Shown here: one piece after another, positions 33,721-45,100 of the stretch
Layout of the letters: each line of letters starts with the position of its first letter
Position numbering within the stretch: the stretch's first letter is position 1
Assembly: GCA_016795505.1 (NCBI GenBank)
Contig: JAEUHH010000105.1
Coordinates: forward strand, 62,001-126,000
Direction of reading: 5' to 3'
DNA length: 64,000 bases
DNA from: Verrucomicrobiales bacterium
Lineage (GTDB): Bacteria > Verrucomicrobiota > Verrucomicrobiia > Verrucomicrobiales > DEV007
Notes under the pieces: generated by a model
Seen by the model: the letters and a program-made list of their open reading frames with translations, nothing else
Databases searched by the model: none
Told to the model about the DNA's origin: nothing
Position numbers and translations under genes: made by a program

Positions 33721-35241
33721 ATGAAGTCACTCCCCGTCAGCCTGCCGCTCTGCCTGAGCGCCTTTTTCGTCCTACTCACCCTGGCTCAGCCAGCTCACGC
33801 CGAGGCGCCGGTGCTGAAAGCGGGCGCCGCCAAGATCGACATCACCGATCCCGCCGCCCAGCCGGCCAACGATCCCCTCCACGCCCGCGCCCTGGTCCTG
33901 ACGGACGGGAAACACACCGCCGTCCTGATCACACTCGATGTCGTCGCCATCGAGGAAATCGGGCCCATCAAGGGCGATTACCTGCCCAAAGTCCGCGCCG
34001 CGCTGACGAAGGAGCTGAACATCCCGCCGGCATCCGTGATCGTCAATGCGAGCCACTGCCACGGCATCGTTTGCACCGATGTGGCCGAGCGCACCGTCGA
34101 GGCCGTCAGGCAGGCCCATGCCCGGCTCACCCCGGTCCGGGCCGGTGCCGGTACCGGTCAGGAAAATCGCATCATGGAAAACCGCCGGCTCAAGCTCAAG
34201 GACGGGCGCGAGGCCGACGTGCGCCACGCCTACTCCATGCCCACCGATGCCGATGTCGCGGCCGTCGGTCCCATTGATCCCGAGATCGGCATCCTTCGGT
34301 TGGACCGGGCCGACACGGGCCAGCCGCTCGCTTTGGTTTACAACTTCGCCGTCCACCCCATCCAGGGAGTGCCCAATGGCGGCAACACCGCCGACCTGAC
34401 CGGCTTTTCCTCCCGCGTCATCGAGGACAATCTGGGCGGCGACGCGGTCGCCCTCTTCGTGCAGGGCTGCGGCGGCGACATCAATCCCATCACTTACAAG
34501 GAAGTCGACCGCCCCCGTGACGCCGAGACGCTCGGCAATCTGCTCGGCCTCAGCACGCTGAAAGCTGCGCGCGGCATCGCCACCGCGCCGCAGGCCCCGC
34601 TCGCCGTGGCCAACGAGACGCTCACCCTGCCCCGCCGCGACCTCGCCCCGCGCATCGCCGCCCTCGAAGCCGAGGTGGACCGGCGCCTCGAATCGCTCAA
34701 GGGCACGACCCTGAACCTCAAGACCTTCCTGCCTCTCATCGTCAAATACAGCCTCGATCCTGACCATCCGGCCTACTACTCCCATCGCTACCTTCAGGAC
34801 CAATTGATCGAACGGGGCGACTGGGAAAAACTCGATGCCGACAATCGCCGCAACCTGGAGGCCTACCTCGCGAACATCCGCACCATGGAAGAGCTGACCC
34901 GCCTCCAGGTGAATCTCGCCCTGTTGGAAAAGCACCAGAAACGCAACGCAGCCGCCGGCCCCACCATCGATGTCGAAGTCGCCGCGCTGCGGGTCGGCGA
35001 CTTCCGCCTCGTCACCTTCCCCGGTGAACTGACCGTGCCGATCGGGCTGAACATCAAGCAGGCCTCCCCGCACGAACTCACCTTCGTCGCCGGCTACACC
35101 AACGGCTACATTTACTACTCCCCCACCGCCGAGCAGTTGAAAAATCCCGGCTATGCCCAGGAAGACTGCGACTGTCTCCTCGCCCCCGAGTGGCAGGCCC
35201 TCTTCGAGGCCCGCGCCGCGGAGTTACTCAAACGGCTGTGA
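33721..35241 (+). CDS. neutral/alkaline ceramidase-like secreted hydrolase
   Basis: A 506-residue protein with a signal peptide (about 1-27, ending A-H-A). It resembles the N-terminal catalytic region of neutral/alkaline non-lysosomal ceramidases: zinc-binding-type H112-x-H114 in N-A-S-H-C-H-G, a further His at 212 in N-F-A-V-H-P, a T-A-D-L-T-G segment where the nucleophile would fall, and the Q-G-C-G-G-D-I-N-P motif at 248-256. True ceramidases cleave N-acyl sphingosine; the short PVC relatives lack the C-terminal immunoglobulin-like domain and their substrates are unknown. A repeat array follows its stop. Confidence 0.8.
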   Translation: MKSLPVSLPLCLSAFFVLLTLAQPAHAEAPVLKAGAAKIDITDPAAQPANDPLHARALVLTDGKHTAVLITLDVVAIEEIGPIKGDYLPKVRAALTKELNIPPASVIVNASHCHGIVCTDVAERTVEAVRQAHARLTPVRAGAGTGQENRIMENRRLKLKDGREADVRHAYSMPTDADVAAVGPIDPEIGILRLDRADTGQPLALVYNFAVHPIQGVPNGGNTADLTGFSSRVIEDNLGGDAVALFVQGCGGDINPITYKEVDRPRDAETLGNLLGLSTLKAARGIATAPQAPLAVANETLTLPRRDLAPRIAALEAEVDRRLESLKGTTLNLKTFLPLIVKYSLDPDHPAYYSHRYLQDQLIERGDWEKLDADNRRNLEAYLANIRTMEELTRLQVNLALLEKHQKRNAAAGPTIDVEVAALRVGDFRLVTFPGELTVPIGLNIKQASPHELTFVAGYTNGYIYYSPTAEQLKNPGYAQEDCDCLLAPEWQALFEARAAELLKRL

Positions 35242-35255
35242 TCCGGACGGGCGCG

Positions 35256-35320
35256 TTTTCGATGCAACCCTGTCTCATCTCCGATCAGACCCTGTTGCAT
35301 CGGAGACGAGACCCTGTCTG
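35256..35320. repeat. modular intergenic repeat, locus E (three units between convergent genes)
   Basis: Three units: TTCGATGCAACCCTGTCTC..., TCCGATCAGACCCTGTTGC..., and GGAGACGAGACCCTGTCTG. All have the ACCCTGT orientation. It fills most of the 87 bp between the convergent ceramidase-like and DUF1501 genes, where a bidirectional terminator would be expected, although no strong hairpin with a T-tract is present. Confidence 0.75.
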
Positions 35321-35328
35321 CGCGGTCA

Positions 35329-36765
35329 TCACGCCAGCACGCCCTTCACCACCGTGCCGTGGATGTCGGTGAGCCGGTAGTCGCGGCCCTGGAACCGGTA
35401 GGTGAGGCGCTCGTGGTCGATGCCGAGGAGATGCAGCGCGGTGGCATTGAGATCGTGGATGTGGACGGGGTCCTTCACGATGTTGTAGCTGAACTCGTCG
35501 GTCTCCCCAAAGACCTGACCGCCCTTCACACCGGCGCCGGCCATCCAGACGCTGTAGCAGCGCGGGTGATGGTCGCGGCCGTAGTTGGCTTTCGTCAGTT
35601 CGCCCTGAGAATAGACGGTGCGACCGAACTCACCGCCCCAGATCACGAGGGTGTCCTCGAGCATGCCGCGCTCCTTCAGCTCCGCGAGCAGCGCGGCGGT
35701 GGGCTGGTCGGTGTCGTGGCACTGGCTGCGGATGCCGCTGGGCAGGTTGTTGTGCTGGTCCCAGCCGCGATGGTAGAGCTGGATGAAGCGTACCCCGCGC
35801 TCGGCGAGGCGACGAGCGAGGATGCAGTTCGCCGCGTAGGTGCCGGGCTTTTTCGACTCGGGACCGTAGCGATCGTAAATGTCGGCGGGCTCCTTCGAGA
35901 GATCGGCCAGTTCAGGCACAGCGGCCTGCATGCGGAAGGCCATCTCGTATTGGTCGATGCGGGCGAGGATCTCGGGATCCTGTTCGCCGGCGAAGTTCAT
36001 CCGGTTCAGAGCTGCCACATCATCGAGCATCGCGCGGCGGCGGCCGGAGTCGATGCCGGGCGGATTCGAGAGATAGAGCACGGGGTCGTTGCCCGAACTG
36101 AAGCGCACGCCCTGATAGCGCGAGGGCAGGAAACCCGCGCCCCACATGCGTTCGTGGAGCGGCTGGGCATTGGTGGGACCGCTCGGGCGCGAGATCAGGG
36201 CGACGAAGGCGGGCAGGTCAGAGTTTTCCGAGCCCAGTCCGTAGGAAACCCACGCGCCGAAGGCCGGGCGCCCGCCGATCTGGTGGCCCGTCTGGAGCAG
36301 GGTCATGGCGGGGTCGTGATTGATCGCCTCGGTGTGCAGGGACCGGATCAGGCAGATCTCGTCGGCAAATTTTGCGGTATGGGGCAGCAGTTCGCTCAGC
36401 CACATGCCGGATTGCCCATGCTGCTGGAAGGAGAAAACCGAGGGCGCGATGGGAAAGCGCTTCTGGCCCGAGGTCATGCCGGTGAGCCGCTGTCCGCCAC
36501 GGATGGAATCGGGCAGGTCCTTGTCAAATTGGGAAGCCAGACCGGGTTTGTAATCGAACAGATCGATCTGCGACGGAGCCCCGGCCTGGGTGAGCCAGAT
36601 GACACGCTTGGCCTTGGGGGCAATGTGGGGGTGGCTGGCTCCACGTGATGCGCCAGGCTGAAGAAGGCTCGCGAGCGCTGCCGTTCCGAGGAGGGAACCG
36701 CTGCGGTTCAGAAAGATGCGGCGGGTGACTGGGTGGGGAGACAGAATCATGGAGGGTCGAATCAT
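35329..36765 (-). CDS. DUF1501 domain protein (Tat-exported), copy 2
   Basis: A 478-residue DUF1501 protein. The twin-arginine motif T-R-R-I-F-L-N-R is followed by a hydrophobic stretch ending near A-S-R-G-A. Hallmarks: [32 protein letters not shown] and the C-terminal [15 protein letters not shown] 36765 overlaps the stop of the GxxExxY gene (ATGA, 36762-36765); ATG 36750 is the alternative and gives a shorter leader. In contrast to the other two DUF1501 genes, its DUF1549/DUF1553 partner is separated from it by that intervening gene. Confidence 0.9.
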   Translation of the reverse strand: MIRPSMILSPHPVTRRIFLNRSGSLLGTAALASLLQPGASRGASHPHIAPKAKRVIWLTQAGAPSQIDLFDYKPGLASQFDKDLPDSIRGGQRLTGMTSGQKRFPIAPSVFSFQQHGQSGMWLSELLPHTAKFADEICLIRSLHTEAINHDPAMTLLQTGHQIGGRPAFGAWVSYGLGSENSDLPAFVALISRPSGPTNAQPLHERMWGAGFLPSRYQGVRFSSGNDPVLYLSNPPGIDSGRRRAMLDDVAALNRMNFAGEQDPEILARIDQYEMAFRMQAAVPELADLSKEPADIYDRYGPESKKPGTYAANCILARRLAERGVRFIQLYHRGWDQHNNLPSGIRSQCHDTDQPTAALLAELKERGMLEDTLVIWGGEFGRTVYSQGELTKANYGRDHHPRCYSVWMAGAGVKGGQVFGETDEFSYNIVKDPVHIHDLNATALHLLGIDHERLTYRFQGRDYRLTDIHGTVVKGVLA

Positions 36766-37565
36766 GGAGATTTGAAATGGCGCCGGAGATACTCCAGATG
36801 GAGATGCCCGAGCGGAAGATTGATCCAAACGAGACCGCGAAGCGGAGTGTGGTCGAGGAGTCGCTGGAGATGGTGACGCGTATCTGCGGATCGCGCTAGC
36901 GCAGTGATGGCCAATCCGATCTCGGGCAAAATCATGGGCATGGTGTGATCAGCAAGGAACTGTCTTCCTCGATGGAGGGGTACTTGCGCCTCGGAAGAAC
37001 CGCCGCAAAGAGCCACAATCGCCTCCCGATAGAGCGCCAGATCCAGTCCGAGCCCCACCTCCCCTGCCAACCCGACCATCGCCTCCTCCACCCGCCGAAA
37101 CGCTGGCTCATTCGGCCAAGAAGCCAGACTGACTTCGAACCCACGCCGGGCCACCGCATTCAATCGGGTGGAGACAAAACGGCGAGCAACTCTTTCTCCG
37201 CGGAAATTGACGAGACTACCGTGCTGAGTCCCGGTGAGCAGCAGGTAGTTCAGGGTTTGCCCGACATGAGCCGGCGTAATCGCCTCGGCACACTTTGCCT
37301 CGACAACGGTGGACTGGTCCAACAGGAGGTCAATGTAGTAATCCTTGGAAAACCCCTCGAAAGAGACGCGTATCAAGACTTCACGGTCCACGCGCATTCC
37401 CCGCTCTCGGCAGCGGCTCGAAAGCTCCGCCTGAAACAGCTTCTCCTTCGCGAATCGCCCAAATTCGTTGTGAACCGCAAAGGCCTGCCCAAGCATGAAG
37501 CGGTCAATCGTATGATACGCTTCTTGATCGATCGGCTCGATGGGAATGGAACAGTGGATTGGCAT
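36762..37565 (-). CDS. GxxExxY-family PD-(D/E)XK nuclease-like protein, with C-terminal extension
   Basis: A 267-residue protein whose first 130 residues match the GxxExxY/PDDEXK_3 family. The signature region is degenerate (G36 then E41, F44), but the nuclease-like triad is intact: D79 in Y-I-D-L-L, E89-A-K91 in V-V-E-A-K, and Q103 in H-V-G-Q-T-L-N-Y-L. The remaining half is a unique extension. The gene is visibly less GC-rich than its neighbours and sits inside an operon of PSCyt and DUF1501 genes, separating a pair that is normally adjacent. ATG 37565 is chosen because family similarity begins soon after. Function of these proteins is unknown. Confidence 0.78.
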   Translation of the reverse strand: MPIHCSIPIEPIDQEAYHTIDRFMLGQAFAVHNEFGRFAKEKLFQAELSSRCRERGMRVDREVLIRVSFEGFSKDYYIDLLLDQSTVVEAKCAEAITPAHVGQTLNYLLLTGTQHGSLVNFRGERVARRFVSTRLNAVARRGFEVSLASWPNEPAFRRVEEAMVGLAGEVGLGLDLALYREAIVALCGGSSEAQVPLHRGRQFLADHTMPMILPEIGLAITALARSADTRHHLQRLLDHTPLRGLVWINLPLGHLHLEYLRRHFKSP

Positions 37566-37626
37566 TGTTTCTAAGGTCACAACAATGAATCCATGATTCC
37601 ACCCGCCATGATTTTGTCTCCGCACG

Positions 37627-40626
37627 TCATTTCATCACCGTCTCATCCAGATTCAGCAAGGTCATCGCCACCGTCGCGTAGGACGCAAGTTCCACCGGGT
37701 CGAGGGAGGTCTCGTGTTTCGCTTCACCCACGGTGAGCAGGGCTTTCGCGGCTTCGGGATCCTTCCCGAAATCAGCCTGCGCCCGATCTAGAGCTCTTTT
37801 CAGCAACGCCAGCTCCTCTCCATTCGGCATCCGGGCGAGCAACAAGCGGAACCCATGCTCCAACCGCGCCTCCGCCGTCGCTCCACCTTCCCGCTCCATC
37901 CGTTGCGCCAGAAAACGCGCTGCCTCGACGTAGGTCGGGTCGTTCATCAGGTTCAGCGCCTGCAACGGGGTGTTGGTGCGCTGGCGGGCGAGGGAACAGG
38001 TCTCGCGGAAGGGCGCATCGAAGACGAGCATCGCCGGATGCGGCACGCTGCGCTTCCAGTAGGTGTAGAGACTGCGGCGATGAAGATCATCCCCCTGTCC
38101 CGATTGGTAGGTCGCCTTCGGATTGTCGCGCTGGGCGACGACCTGCTCGTAGAGACCAGGCGGATGATAGGGCTTCACCGAGGGACCGCCGATTTTCGCC
38201 ACCAGCAGGCCGCTCGCAGCGAGCGCCTGATCGCGGATCATCTCTGCGGAAAGCCGGAATCGCGGTCCCCGGGCAAGCAGACGGTTCACCGGATCGCGCT
38301 CGCGCAGGGCCGGCGGCGCGGCTGATTGCTGGCGGTAGGCGGCACTGGTGACCATGAGCCGGACAAGCCCCTTCATGTCCCAACCCCTCTCGCGGAATTG
38401 CCACGCGAGCCAGTCCAGCAGTTCGGGATGACTCGGCACCTCGCCCTGCGATCCGAAGTCCTCGCTCGTGCGCACGAGTCCGGTGCCGAAGATCGCCTGC
38501 CAGACCCGGTTCACGGTGACACGGGCGGTCAGCGGATTCCGCTCATCAACGAGCCAGCGCGCCAATCCAAGGCGATTCGAAGGATCGCCCTCACGCAGGG
38601 GCGGCAGCACGACCGGGGTGGCGGCGGTGACAGCCTCGCCCGGCTTGTCGTAGGCGCCACGCATGAGGATGTGCGTCGGTCTCGGCTCCTTCAGCTCCTC
38701 CATGACGAGCGTGGTGGGAATCTCCAGTTCGGCCGCCTCGATCTGCTTTTTCAGCGAGGCGAGTTCGTCGGACAGGCGGCGGTGCTCCGGCTGCTGGGCC
38801 AGTCGGAAATCGGCGAGTTGTTTGGACTCCGCGGGGCTGCGTTTCGAGGGCTCCTTTTTCGCCAGCGACACGATCGCTGTCGGCGCGAGCAAGGACGGAT
38901 CGGCATCGGTGAGGAACAAGCGCCAGCGCGAACCGCCGCCCGCGTTTTCGATGCCAATCTCAAAAGCAGTCTCCATCTCCCCCTCCGCGGCCTCCCGAGC
39001 GGTTTCCAGTTCGAAGACGGCCTCCACCGGCCGATCCTTGGCCGCGCCGATGGCAGCCACAGTGCGGCGATCGCCGTCCAGCACCTTCGTCAACTCGGCA
39101 GCGGCGAGGGAATTGCCTGCGACGACGGGACGCAACCCCAACGCCGGCTTGTTGCCCACTTTGAACTCGCTCCAGCGGACACTGGCCGAGGCATCGACGG
39201 CTTCGCAGACGAGACGCAGGGCTGAAATGCGGCCCGCCGGCAATTTGGCGCGAATGGTGATGGTATTTGACCGCGTCTCCTGCGGTCCGATGGCAACAGC
39301 CTTGCGCGACGGCTCCAGCACGGGAGGCTGGTCGCCGCCTTTGGCCTCAATCAGTTCGATTTCGCGCCACGCGACGGAGGTTGAGGCCAACTTGGCAGCC
39401 CACTCGTCCACACCCGCCGCCGTGCCGCTGGCGAGCGCGGCCATCTGGGCGGAAACGGCGCCGGACTGTTCGTTCAGTTTGGCGATTCGCGCCTCCACCT
39501 CGGGCGCGGGCAGCCGCACGAATGGCGGGGCATTGGTGCGGACGGGATTGCTATAGAGACCCACCCCGCGCTCGGGCACGTTGTGGAAGAAGGCCTTCAT
39601 CGCATAGAAGTCACGCTGGGTGAAGGGATCATACTTGTGATCGTGACAGCGCGCGCAGTTGAAGGTCTGCCCAAGCCACACCGCCGCGGTCGTCTCGACC
39701 CGGTCGGCGGTATACTCCGCGAGGAACTCGTCGGCGATGACGCCGCCCTCCTCGTTCAGCATGTGATTGCGGTGGAAGCCGGTGGCGACCTTTTGATCCA
39801 GCGTCGCTCCGGGCAGCAGGTCACCGGCGAGTTGCTCGATCGTGAATTGGTCGAAGGGCTTGTTCTCATTGAAGGCGCGGATGACCCAATCTCGCCAGGG
39901 CCAGAGTTCGCGGTCGCGATCGACCTGGTAGCCGTTCGTGTCGGCATAGCGGGCCGCGTCGAGCCAGTCCACCGCCATGCGTTCCCCGAAATGGGCCGAC
40001 TTCAGCAATCGGTCGACCACGGTCTCGTAAGCGGTGCCGGACGTATCGCGGAGAAAAGCCTCCACCTCGGCTGGCGTGGGCGGCAGACCGGTAAGGTCGA
40101 GAGTGACTCGTCGGATCAACGCCTCCTTCGACGCCTCCGGCGCGGGAGACAGCCCCTCCGCCTCGAGCCGGGCCAGCAGGAAGCGGTCGAGATCGCCACG
40201 CGGCCACTGCGCCTGCTTCACAATCGGAACCGCCACCGGCTGAATCGGTGAAAACGACCAATGCGGCTCGTATTTCGCCCCCGCGGCAATCCATCGCTTC
40301 AGGATGTCCTTCTGCGCGGCGGAGAGCTTCTTGTGCGACTTCGGCGGCGGCATCACCGCATCGGGATCGTCACTGAGGATGCGCTCCCAAGCCGCCGACT
40401 TCGCAGGATCGCCCGGCACGATGGCCCGGACCCCATCCTGCTCCGCCGTCGCGCCCTCGAAGGTATCGAGCCGCAAACCGGCCTTCCGCTCTTTCGCATC
40501 GGTACCGTGGCAAAAGAAGCAGTTGTCCGAGAGAATCGGACGGACATCGCGGTTGAACGAAATGTCGGCACCGAGCCCGGTGCCCAACATGACAAAGCCA
40601 AGAACCGGCAGGTGAAGCAACTTCAT
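37627..40626 (-). CDS. PSCyt1/DUF1549/DUF1553 planctomycete-type cytochrome protein, copy 2
   Basis: A 999-residue secreted protein. Signal peptide 1-20, haem motif C-F-F-C-H at 36-40, then DUF1549 (R-Y-A-D-T-N-G-Y near 230, [10 protein letters not shown] near 330) and a long middle insertion (about 390-620) with beta-strand patterns such as might bind carbohydrate. DUF1553 ends the protein ([23 protein letters not shown]). It begins 9 bp after the stop of the preceding DUF1501 gene, so it belongs to one operon running from 45222 to 35329. The downstream neighbour is the GxxExxY gene, 61 bp away. Confidence 0.92.
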   Translation of the reverse strand: MKLLHLPVLGFVMLGTGLGADISFNRDVRPILSDNCFFCHGTDAKERKAGLRLDTFEGATAEQDGVRAIVPGDPAKSAAWERILSDDPDAVMPPPKSHKKLSAAQKDILKRWIAAGAKYEPHWSFSPIQPVAVPIVKQAQWPRGDLDRFLLARLEAEGLSPAPEASKEALIRRVTLDLTGLPPTPAEVEAFLRDTSGTAYETVVDRLLKSAHFGERMAVDWLDAARYADTNGYQVDRDRELWPWRDWVIRAFNENKPFDQFTIEQLAGDLLPGATLDQKVATGFHRNHMLNEEGGVIADEFLAEYTADRVETTAAVWLGQTFNCARCHDHKYDPFTQRDFYAMKAFFHNVPERGVGLYSNPVRTNAPPFVRLPAPEVEARIAKLNEQSGAVSAQMAALASGTAAGVDEWAAKLASTSVAWREIELIEAKGGDQPPVLEPSRKAVAIGPQETRSNTITIRAKLPAGRISALRLVCEAVDASASVRWSEFKVGNKPALGLRPVVAGNSLAAAELTKVLDGDRRTVAAIGAAKDRPVEAVFELETAREAAEGEMETAFEIGIENAGGGSRWRLFLTDADPSLLAPTAIVSLAKKEPSKRSPAESKQLADFRLAQQPEHRRLSDELASLKKQIEAAELEIPTTLVMEELKEPRPTHILMRGAYDKPGEAVTAATPVVLPPLREGDPSNRLGLARWLVDERNPLTARVTVNRVWQAIFGTGLVRTSEDFGSQGEVPSHPELLDWLAWQFRERGWDMKGLVRLMVTSAAYRQQSAAPPALRERDPVNRLLARGPRFRLSAEMIRDQALAASGLLVAKIGGPSVKPYHPPGLYEQVVAQRDNPKATYQSGQGDDLHRRSLYTYWKRSVPHPAMLVFDAPFRETCSLARQRTNTPLQALNLMNDPTYVEAARFLAQRMEREGGATAEARLEHGFRLLLARMPNGEELALLKRALDRAQADFGKDPEAAKALLTVGEAKHETSLDPVELASYATVAMTLLNLDETVMK

Positions 40627-40635
40627 GAGCGGAAA

Positions 40636-42078
40636 TCAGGCCAAAATCTCGCGAATCACATGTCCACCGACGTCGGTGAGCCGGAAGTCGCGACCATTGT
40701 GACGGTAGGTCAGCTTCTCATGATCGATGCCCATGAGATGGAGCATGGTAGCGTGGAGATCGTTGACATGGACGCGGTTTTCCACCGCCTTGTAGCCAAA
40801 CTCATCGGTCGCTCCATAGTGGAAGCCGCCCTTCACCCCGCCACCGGCCATCCAGAGAGTGAACCCGTTGGGATTGTGATCGCGGCCCACGCTGCCCTGC
40901 GAATCGGATGTGCGACCAAACTCACCTCCCCAGACCACCAAGGTGTCCTCGAGCAGCCCTCTTGATGCGAGATCGGTCAACAGCGCCGCGGCCGGCTGAT
41001 CCGTCGCCGCGGCACAGGTGCGGTGATTGGTTTCGATGTTGCTGTGACCATCCCAGGGCACATCGTCGACCGCGCCGTCGCCGCTGGCATTCTTGCCGGC
41101 GAAAATCTGGATGAAACGCACCCCGCGCTCCACGAGGCGCCTCGCGGTCAGGCATTGACGGGCAAACACCTCGCAGTGCTTGTTGTCCAGGCCATAGAGC
41201 TTCTTCGTCGCCTCCGACTCCAGAGTGAGATCCAGCGCATCGGGCGCAGCCATCTGCATGCGGTAGGCCAGCTCGAAGGAATTGATGCGCGCGGCGAGGT
41301 CCGCCTGTCCGGCCCGCTCCTCGGCATGGCGCTGGTTCAGCCGCTGCAACAGATCGAGCGTGCCCCGCTGCTGCGCCTCCGTCTGTTGCGGCTGGCGGGC
41401 GAGATTGTCGATGACCCCATTGCGTTTGGCGTCGAGGGCAAGCGCCTGATACGATTTCGGCAGATAGCCGGCCGACCAGATCTGGTCATCACCGCGGGGC
41501 CGGCGCTCGTGCATCACGACATAAGCCGGCAGATTACGGTTTTCCGCACCGAGCCCATAGGTGAGCCAGGCCCCGGTGCTGGGGTGGCCGGGCTGGCTGT
41601 GCCCGCACATCAGTTCGAGCGAAGCCGGAGCATGGTTGTTGGCTTTCAGATACATCGAATGAATGAAAGCCATCCGATCGACATGCTGCGAGAGATGCGG
41701 AAAAATATCGGGCACCCAGGTGCCGCTCTGCCCGTGCTGAGCCCACTGGAAAGGAGACTTGAGGATCTTGCCGCTGGTGGTGAAGAAGCCCGTCTTCGAA
41801 TCGCTCCCGGGCAACGGCTCGCCGTTCCTCTTTTGCAATTCGGGCTTGTAGTCCCAGGTATCGACCTGCGACGGCGCACCGGTCATGAAAAGCCAGATCA
41901 CCGCCTTCGCCTTTGGCGCATACAGCGGAGGTCTGGTGGCCAGCGGATCGACCGTCGCCGGCGCGGCCGAAGCCCGCTGGTCACGGAGCAGGGACGCGAG
42001 GGCAAGGGAGCCAAAACCCAGTCCGGACTGTCTGAGAAACTGGCGGCGGGCGGGCAGGAGCGATTCGGGGAGTGGCAT
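40636..42078 (-). CDS. DUF1501 domain protein, copy 3
   Basis: A 480-residue DUF1501 protein. The leader (A-R-R-Q-F-L-R-Q-S-G, hydrophobic to about 38) fits Tat export. Hallmarks: [52 protein letters not shown] and Y-R-H-N-G-R-D-F-R-L-T-D. Its partner DUF1549/DUF1553 gene lies 66 bp upstream and the next such gene 9 bp downstream. The middle region (about 230-290) carries a Gln/Ala-rich helical insertion. Confidence 0.92.
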   Translation of the reverse strand: MPLPESLLPARRQFLRQSGLGFGSLALASLLRDQRASAAPATVDPLATRPPLYAPKAKAVIWLFMTGAPSQVDTWDYKPELQKRNGEPLPGSDSKTGFFTTSGKILKSPFQWAQHGQSGTWVPDIFPHLSQHVDRMAFIHSMYLKANNHAPASLELMCGHSQPGHPSTGAWLTYGLGAENRNLPAYVVMHERRPRGDDQIWSAGYLPKSYQALALDAKRNGVIDNLARQPQQTEAQQRGTLDLLQRLNQRHAEERAGQADLAARINSFELAYRMQMAAPDALDLTLESEATKKLYGLDNKHCEVFARQCLTARRLVERGVRFIQIFAGKNASGDGAVDDVPWDGHSNIETNHRTCAAATDQPAAALLTDLASRGLLEDTLVVWGGEFGRTSDSQGSVGRDHNPNGFTLWMAGGGVKGGFHYGATDEFGYKAVENRVHVNDLHATMLHLMGIDHEKLTYRHNGRDFRLTDVGGHVIREILA

Positions 42079-42144
42079 CGGGTGACGGGATGGCGTTACG
42101 TTTGGTCTTCGGGTGGCACGGCGGCTTAGGAGTTTCCCCGGGCC

Positions 42145-45100
42145 TCAATCCACAAAAATGAACTCATTCAGACTCAGCAGCGCGAGGCAGAACTCCCGCA
42201 TTGCCTGGGTGGGGGCATCGGGTCGGCCGCCCAACATCGCAGTCTGTTCGGCGATGTAAGCCTTCATGATCTCCGTTTCCCCGGGTCGGGGCGAACGGGC
42301 CAGCGCCATCTCATAGCCGCGGGCAATGGCCTCCTCTACGCCGGCCGGCTTGGTCGCGGCGATGCGGGCCTCCAGCCGGGCAGCGAGGTCGCGGACGAAC
42401 CCGGAATTCATGACCGCAAGGGCCTGGGTGGGCAGGGTCGTATTGCCGCGATCCCCGATGCTCTGGTTGGGCTCGGGAGCGTCGAACATGGTCAGAAAGG
42501 GAATCAGTTCGCTGCGCTTGACCCGCAGGTAAACGCTGCGACGGCCGCTCTCGTAGTTGGCCTCGGAGGGACCGTGCATCGTCAGGTCCAGGCGGCCGCC
42601 AACTTGGAGCAAGGCATCGCGAATCGCCTCGGCCTCGAGGCGCCGGGCCGGACGTTGCGCCCAGAGGCGGTTCTCGGGATCCGCCTGAACGGTTTCCGGT
42701 CGGACCCGGTTGCCCTGCATCCACGTCGAGCTCAGCAGGATGATCCGGTGCATCCGCTTCAGCTTCCAGCCATTCTCAACCAGGTCGGCAGCCAGCCAGT
42801 CGAGCAGTTCTGGATGGGTGGGTTTCTCCCCCTGGGTTCCAAAGTCATTCGTTGTGGGAACGAGCCCGCGCCCGAAATGCTGGCGCCAGATCCGGTTCAC
42901 GATCACCCGGGCCAGGAGCGGTCCCCCGCCAGCCTCGGTGTCGGTCATCCAATCCGCCAGCGCGATGCGCGGGTGCACCGCCGGCCGCTGGGGACTCGGC
43001 TCCGGCACCCAGCGCCGCTCCGGCGCGTCACCGCCGGGCATCAACACCTGGAGAAAACTCGGGCTCGCTTTGCCCTCCTTGCGATCCACCTCGCCCCGCC
43101 GCAGGAAATACACGTCCTGCCCGCCGTCCTTCGTGGTATAGACCTCCGTCAGCACCGGCTGGGGACGGCCGCGCTCGTGCGCCGCCACCGCACCGACCAG
43201 TTCCCTGGCCCGCGCATCGTGCCGGCTGAACCAGCGGACCAGGCCCGGATTGGACGCCACCGCCTTCTCATCCGGCTGTGTCGCCAGAAAGGCGGCCAAC
43301 TCCCGGGCTCCCTGATGCTCCGCTGAATCGGTCAGACCGGGATCGGCCGCACCACTGGCAAAGGCCAGCCGCATCTTTCCCAGACCGAAATGACCGCTGA
43401 ACTGAAGCTTGAACTCCAACTCGGTGCCGCCGGGAAACCCGACCGTTCCGCCGTCGATCGCGAACTGGGCGGCGTGATCCTTGCCCATCTCCGGCGCCAC
43501 CGCCCAGCCACTACCGCCATTGTTGTCAAACGCCTTCTCGAGCGGGTAATTGGCCTGTTCGAAGCTCGCCTTCACTGGCTTCAACTTCAGCGCCACCGGC
43601 TTCGACTTGTCCGCCGGATCGAGCGGACGGGCCGTGATCTTCACATCGGCGAGGACAAAATTGCCGTTATCCGAGAGGCCCGGTCCCTTCGACGGCAGCG
43701 ACGGATCGGCCAGGGCGTCGAGACGGAAGGCCCTCAGTCCCTGCTGATAGGTCACCGCCTTGATCGTGTAGGTATCGTCCTTCTCCTTGCCCCCCTGGTA
43801 GATCACGTGTCCATCGAGGTCGCTCGTCAGGCTCGCCTTCTGGGCCGAGGCGTGGCGGATGTCCAGGATCTGCCACGGTGCCGACGTGGCCAGCTTCGGC
43901 AGTTCCGTCCGCCTCCACTCGTCGAGACGCCGGGGCAGTTCCGTCTTTTCAAAATTCCTCAGCGCCGCGATGAGGGGCGCCCCGGCCTCGTTGTGAACCG
44001 CGAGCTTCTTCTGGGTCTCGGCGAAGGAGAGATCGATCTTCGCCGGCGAATGGACCGTCGTCGCCAGCGCCGCGGCGATCCCGTAGTAATCGCGCTGAGG
44101 CAGCGGATCGTACTTGTGATCGTGACAGCGCACACAGGCCATCGTCAGTCCGAGGAAACCACTCCCGATGGTGGAGACCATGTCGTCGATCTGGTCGTAG
44201 CGGATCTTTTCCACCGTCTTCGCCGTGATCTGACCGGGATAGGGACCAGCGACGAGGAATCCCGCGGCGCTCGCTCCCGCGTATTCGCCCGGCATCAGCT
44301 TGTCGCCGGCCAGTTGCATGCGGATGAACTCGTCGTAGGGCAGGTCGTCATTCAGCGCCCGGATCACCCAGTCGCGGTAGTGGAAGGCTCCGGGCCGAAA
44401 GCCGTCGAACTCGTAGCCGCCACTCTCTGCGTAGCGCACCACATCGAGCCAGTGCCGCCCCCAGCGCTCCCCGTAGCGGTCGCTGTCCAGCAGGCGGTCG
44501 ATCAATCTCGGGTAGGCATCAGGCGACGCGTCCTTGAGGAAAGCCTCGCGCTCCTCCGGCGTCGGGGGCAGGCCGGTCAGCGCAAAAGTCGCCCGACGCA
44601 GCAGCACCTCGCGCTCGGCGGGATCGGAGGGCGTGATTCCCGCAGCCTCCTGCCGGGCCAGAATGAAGGCGTCAACCGGAGTCCGAATCCAATCTTCCCG
44701 CTTCACCACCGGCGCATCCGGGCGGCGGAGCGGCTGAAAGGCCCACCAGTCCCGGCCCGCCTCGACATCAATGGTGTGCCGGGCCTTGGCGATCGGGACA
44801 GAGGCCAGACGCGGGTCCGGCGCCCCCATTTCGATCCAGCGGGCCAGGTCGGCGATCGTTTCCGCCGGTAGTTTTCCCTTGGGCGGCATTTCGGCGCCCT
44901 TGATCTCGTGATTCAACACCTTGAGCAAGAGGCTCTCCCCCGGCTTTCCCGCCACCAGCGCCGGCCCCGTCTCGCCGCCAGTCAGCAGGCCCTCCCTGCT
45001 GTCGGCGAAAAGCCCGGCCTTCAGTTTGCCCTGCGCCTGCGCATCGGCCGAGTGGCAGCCGTAGCAATTTTCCACCAATACCGGCCGGATCTTTGTCTCA